Source: an uncultured Draconibacterium sp. | GTDB lineage: Bacteria; Bacteroidota; Bacteroidia; Bacteroidales; Prolixibacteraceae | Assembly: GCF_963677565.1 (NCBI RefSeq) | Contig: NZ_OY781982.1 | Coordinates: 248,001 to 312,000, forward strand | Reading direction: 5' to 3' | Length of the DNA stretch: 64,000 nucleotides | Shown: in pieces, positions 63,205 to 64,000 of the stretch | Layout of the letters: every line of letters starts with the position of its first letter | How positions within the stretch are numbered: the first letter of the stretch is position 1 | Program-made: the position numbers and the translations under genes | Notes under the pieces: generated by a model | Databases searched by the model: none | What the model saw: only the letters and a program-made list of their open reading frames with translations | What the model was told of the DNA's origin: nothing

Positions 63205-63345
63205 GGTTGAAGAGTTGAAGGATTGAATGCTTTAATGCTGCAATGCTTTAATTAGTTGTCCATTATATTTCTGATACAGCATGTAACTTACAAATTGAAT
63301 CTTGTAAATAATCCTTGCGTCTTAGCGACTTTGCGAGAGTTCTTT
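63205..63345. repeat. Microrepeats between the DsrE-like and M48 genes
   Basis: GGTTGAAGAGTTGAAGGATT then AATGCTTTAATGCTGCAATGCTTTAA (three AATGC units, 63226-63251), and CTTGCGTCTTAGCGACTTTGCGAGAG (63314-63339), the last related to the CTGCGTAA block at 28.6 kb. Confidence 0.8.
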
Positions 63346-63347
63346 CC

Positions 63348-64000
63348 TTATTTCTCAAACGATTTTAAAAACGCCAAACGCTGCAATAACGTCGGGTGCG
63401 AGTAATGAAAGAATACAAAAGTTTTATGTGGTGTTAAATTACTCAGGTTATTAATCGACAGCTTTTTTAATGCCGAGGCCAAGGCTTCCGGCCTATAATT
63501 TTCGGCAGCAAAACGGTCAGCCTGGTATTCGTTTTTCCGCGAAAGTATATTCATAAAAATACCGGTAAAAAAGGAGATCGGTGAATACAACACACCAAAG
63601 GCAACCATACCAATATGGAAATTAGGTTCTTCTACTCCCAAGGCAGCACTTAAAACCGGGCTATCGATAAGCAAACCAAAAACAAACAAAACAATAGCGG
63701 TTTGAACCAAGCCAATCAATAGTCCCTGCACCACGTGTTTCTTTTTGTTGTGCCCTATTTCGTGTGCCAAAACAGCTACCAGTTCTTCAGTATTCAAGTC
63801 GTTTATCAAAGTATCGTAAAGAACGATTCGCTTTTTTGTCCCCAGTCCGGTAAAGTAAGCATTGGCTTTTGTTGATCGTTTCGATCCATCGATCACAAAA
63901 ATATTATCCAGTTTAAAACCAACTTTCTGAGCAAAAGCACTTATGGCATCACGCAATTCGCCTTCTTCGAGCGGCGTTTGTTTATTAAACAGCGGGACAA
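63348..64000 (-). CDS. M48-family zinc metalloprotease (Ste24-like), 3' part
   Basis: The frame is open to the window end, so the gene starts beyond base 64000; about 217 of an expected 410 or so residues are present. The catalytic zinc motif is HEIGH in AVLAHEIGHNKKKH, and the third ligand Glu lies in SRKNEYQADRFAAE. TKKRIVLYDTLI and PTLLQRLAFLKSFEK are typical of CAAX prenyl protease/HtpX-like M48 proteins in Bacteroidota. An integral-membrane enzyme for membrane protein quality control is likely. Confidence 0.92.
   Translation of the reverse strand, partial: VPLFNKQTPLEEGELRDAISAFAQKVGFKLDNIFVIDGSKRSTKANAYFTGLGTKKRIVLYDTLINDLNTEELVAVLAHEIGHNKKKHVVQGLLIGLVQTAIVLFVFGLLIDSPVLSAALGVEEPNFHIGMVAFGVLYSPISFFTGIFMNILSRKNEYQADRFAAENYRPEALASALKKLSINNLSNLTPHKTFVFFHYSHPTLLQRLAFLKSFEK

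Overview
This 64 kb window comes from a free-living member of the Bacteroidota, most likely a marine Marinilabiliales/Prolixibacteraceae-type organism. The placement is inferred from a SusC/SusD pair, a glycosidase with a C-terminal type IX secretion sorting domain, lipoprotein and SPI signal styles typical of the phylum, and several start-proximal TAnnTTTG boxes, the Bacteroidota -7 promoter element. The species cannot be fixed from sequence reading alone. There are 52 protein genes (two cut by the window edges, one broken by a frameshift). I see no rRNA, tRNA, CRISPR array, prophage or transposase.

Layout. 1-7 kb: end of a GH109/Gfo-Idh-MocA enzyme facing a SusD-SusC-ROK regulator unit. 7.5-9.3 kb: an Omp85-type outer-membrane protein. 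9.3-15.6 kb: a tightly packed four-gene envelope operon (LysM protein with a decayed lytic-transglycosylase domain, two SGNH hydrolases, one MBOAT acyltransferase), read here as a glycan or peptidoglycan O-acylation unit. 15.6-31.8 kb: acyl-CoA ligase with its XRE-cupin regulator, exported S9 and P1 peptidases, a GH5 glucanase with SIMPL protein, KatG, HAD phosphatase with AEC carrier, CobW GTPase, TauE/SafE exporter and a serine hydrolase. 32-46 kb: housekeeping genes (glyA, sucAB, a MurU-like nucleotidyltransferase, dapB, lepB, LapA, WbqC). 46-54.4 kb: small envelope proteins, a CarH-like B12-binding MerR regulator, isoaspartyl peptidase, a BatA/VWA protein and ornithine aminotransferase. 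54.4-57.7 kb: a peroxide-defence locus, oxyR divergent from ahpC-ahpF, with a readable promoter and palindromic operator candidates. 57.8-64 kb: SDR, AsmA-like protein, CinA, a YedF/DsrE-like protein and an M48 protease.

The most unusual features are: (1) a dispersed family of short-period degenerate microrepeats (variants of CTTGCAA, CTCGAAA, TGGATRC, GGAAGTC, CTGCGTAAAT) in many intergenic gaps, two of which are also translated in frame, one in the SucB interdomain linker and one at the N-terminus of an SGNH hydrolase; (2) the O-acylation operon led by a transglycosylase-like protein whose catalytic Glu is Leu; (3) a helical orphan gene split by an apparent one-base deletion and bracketed by 29-bp direct repeats; (4) the oxyR/ahpCF control region and a perfect hairpin between ahpC and ahpF; (5) the CarH-like regulator, which keeps the B12-binding signature residues.
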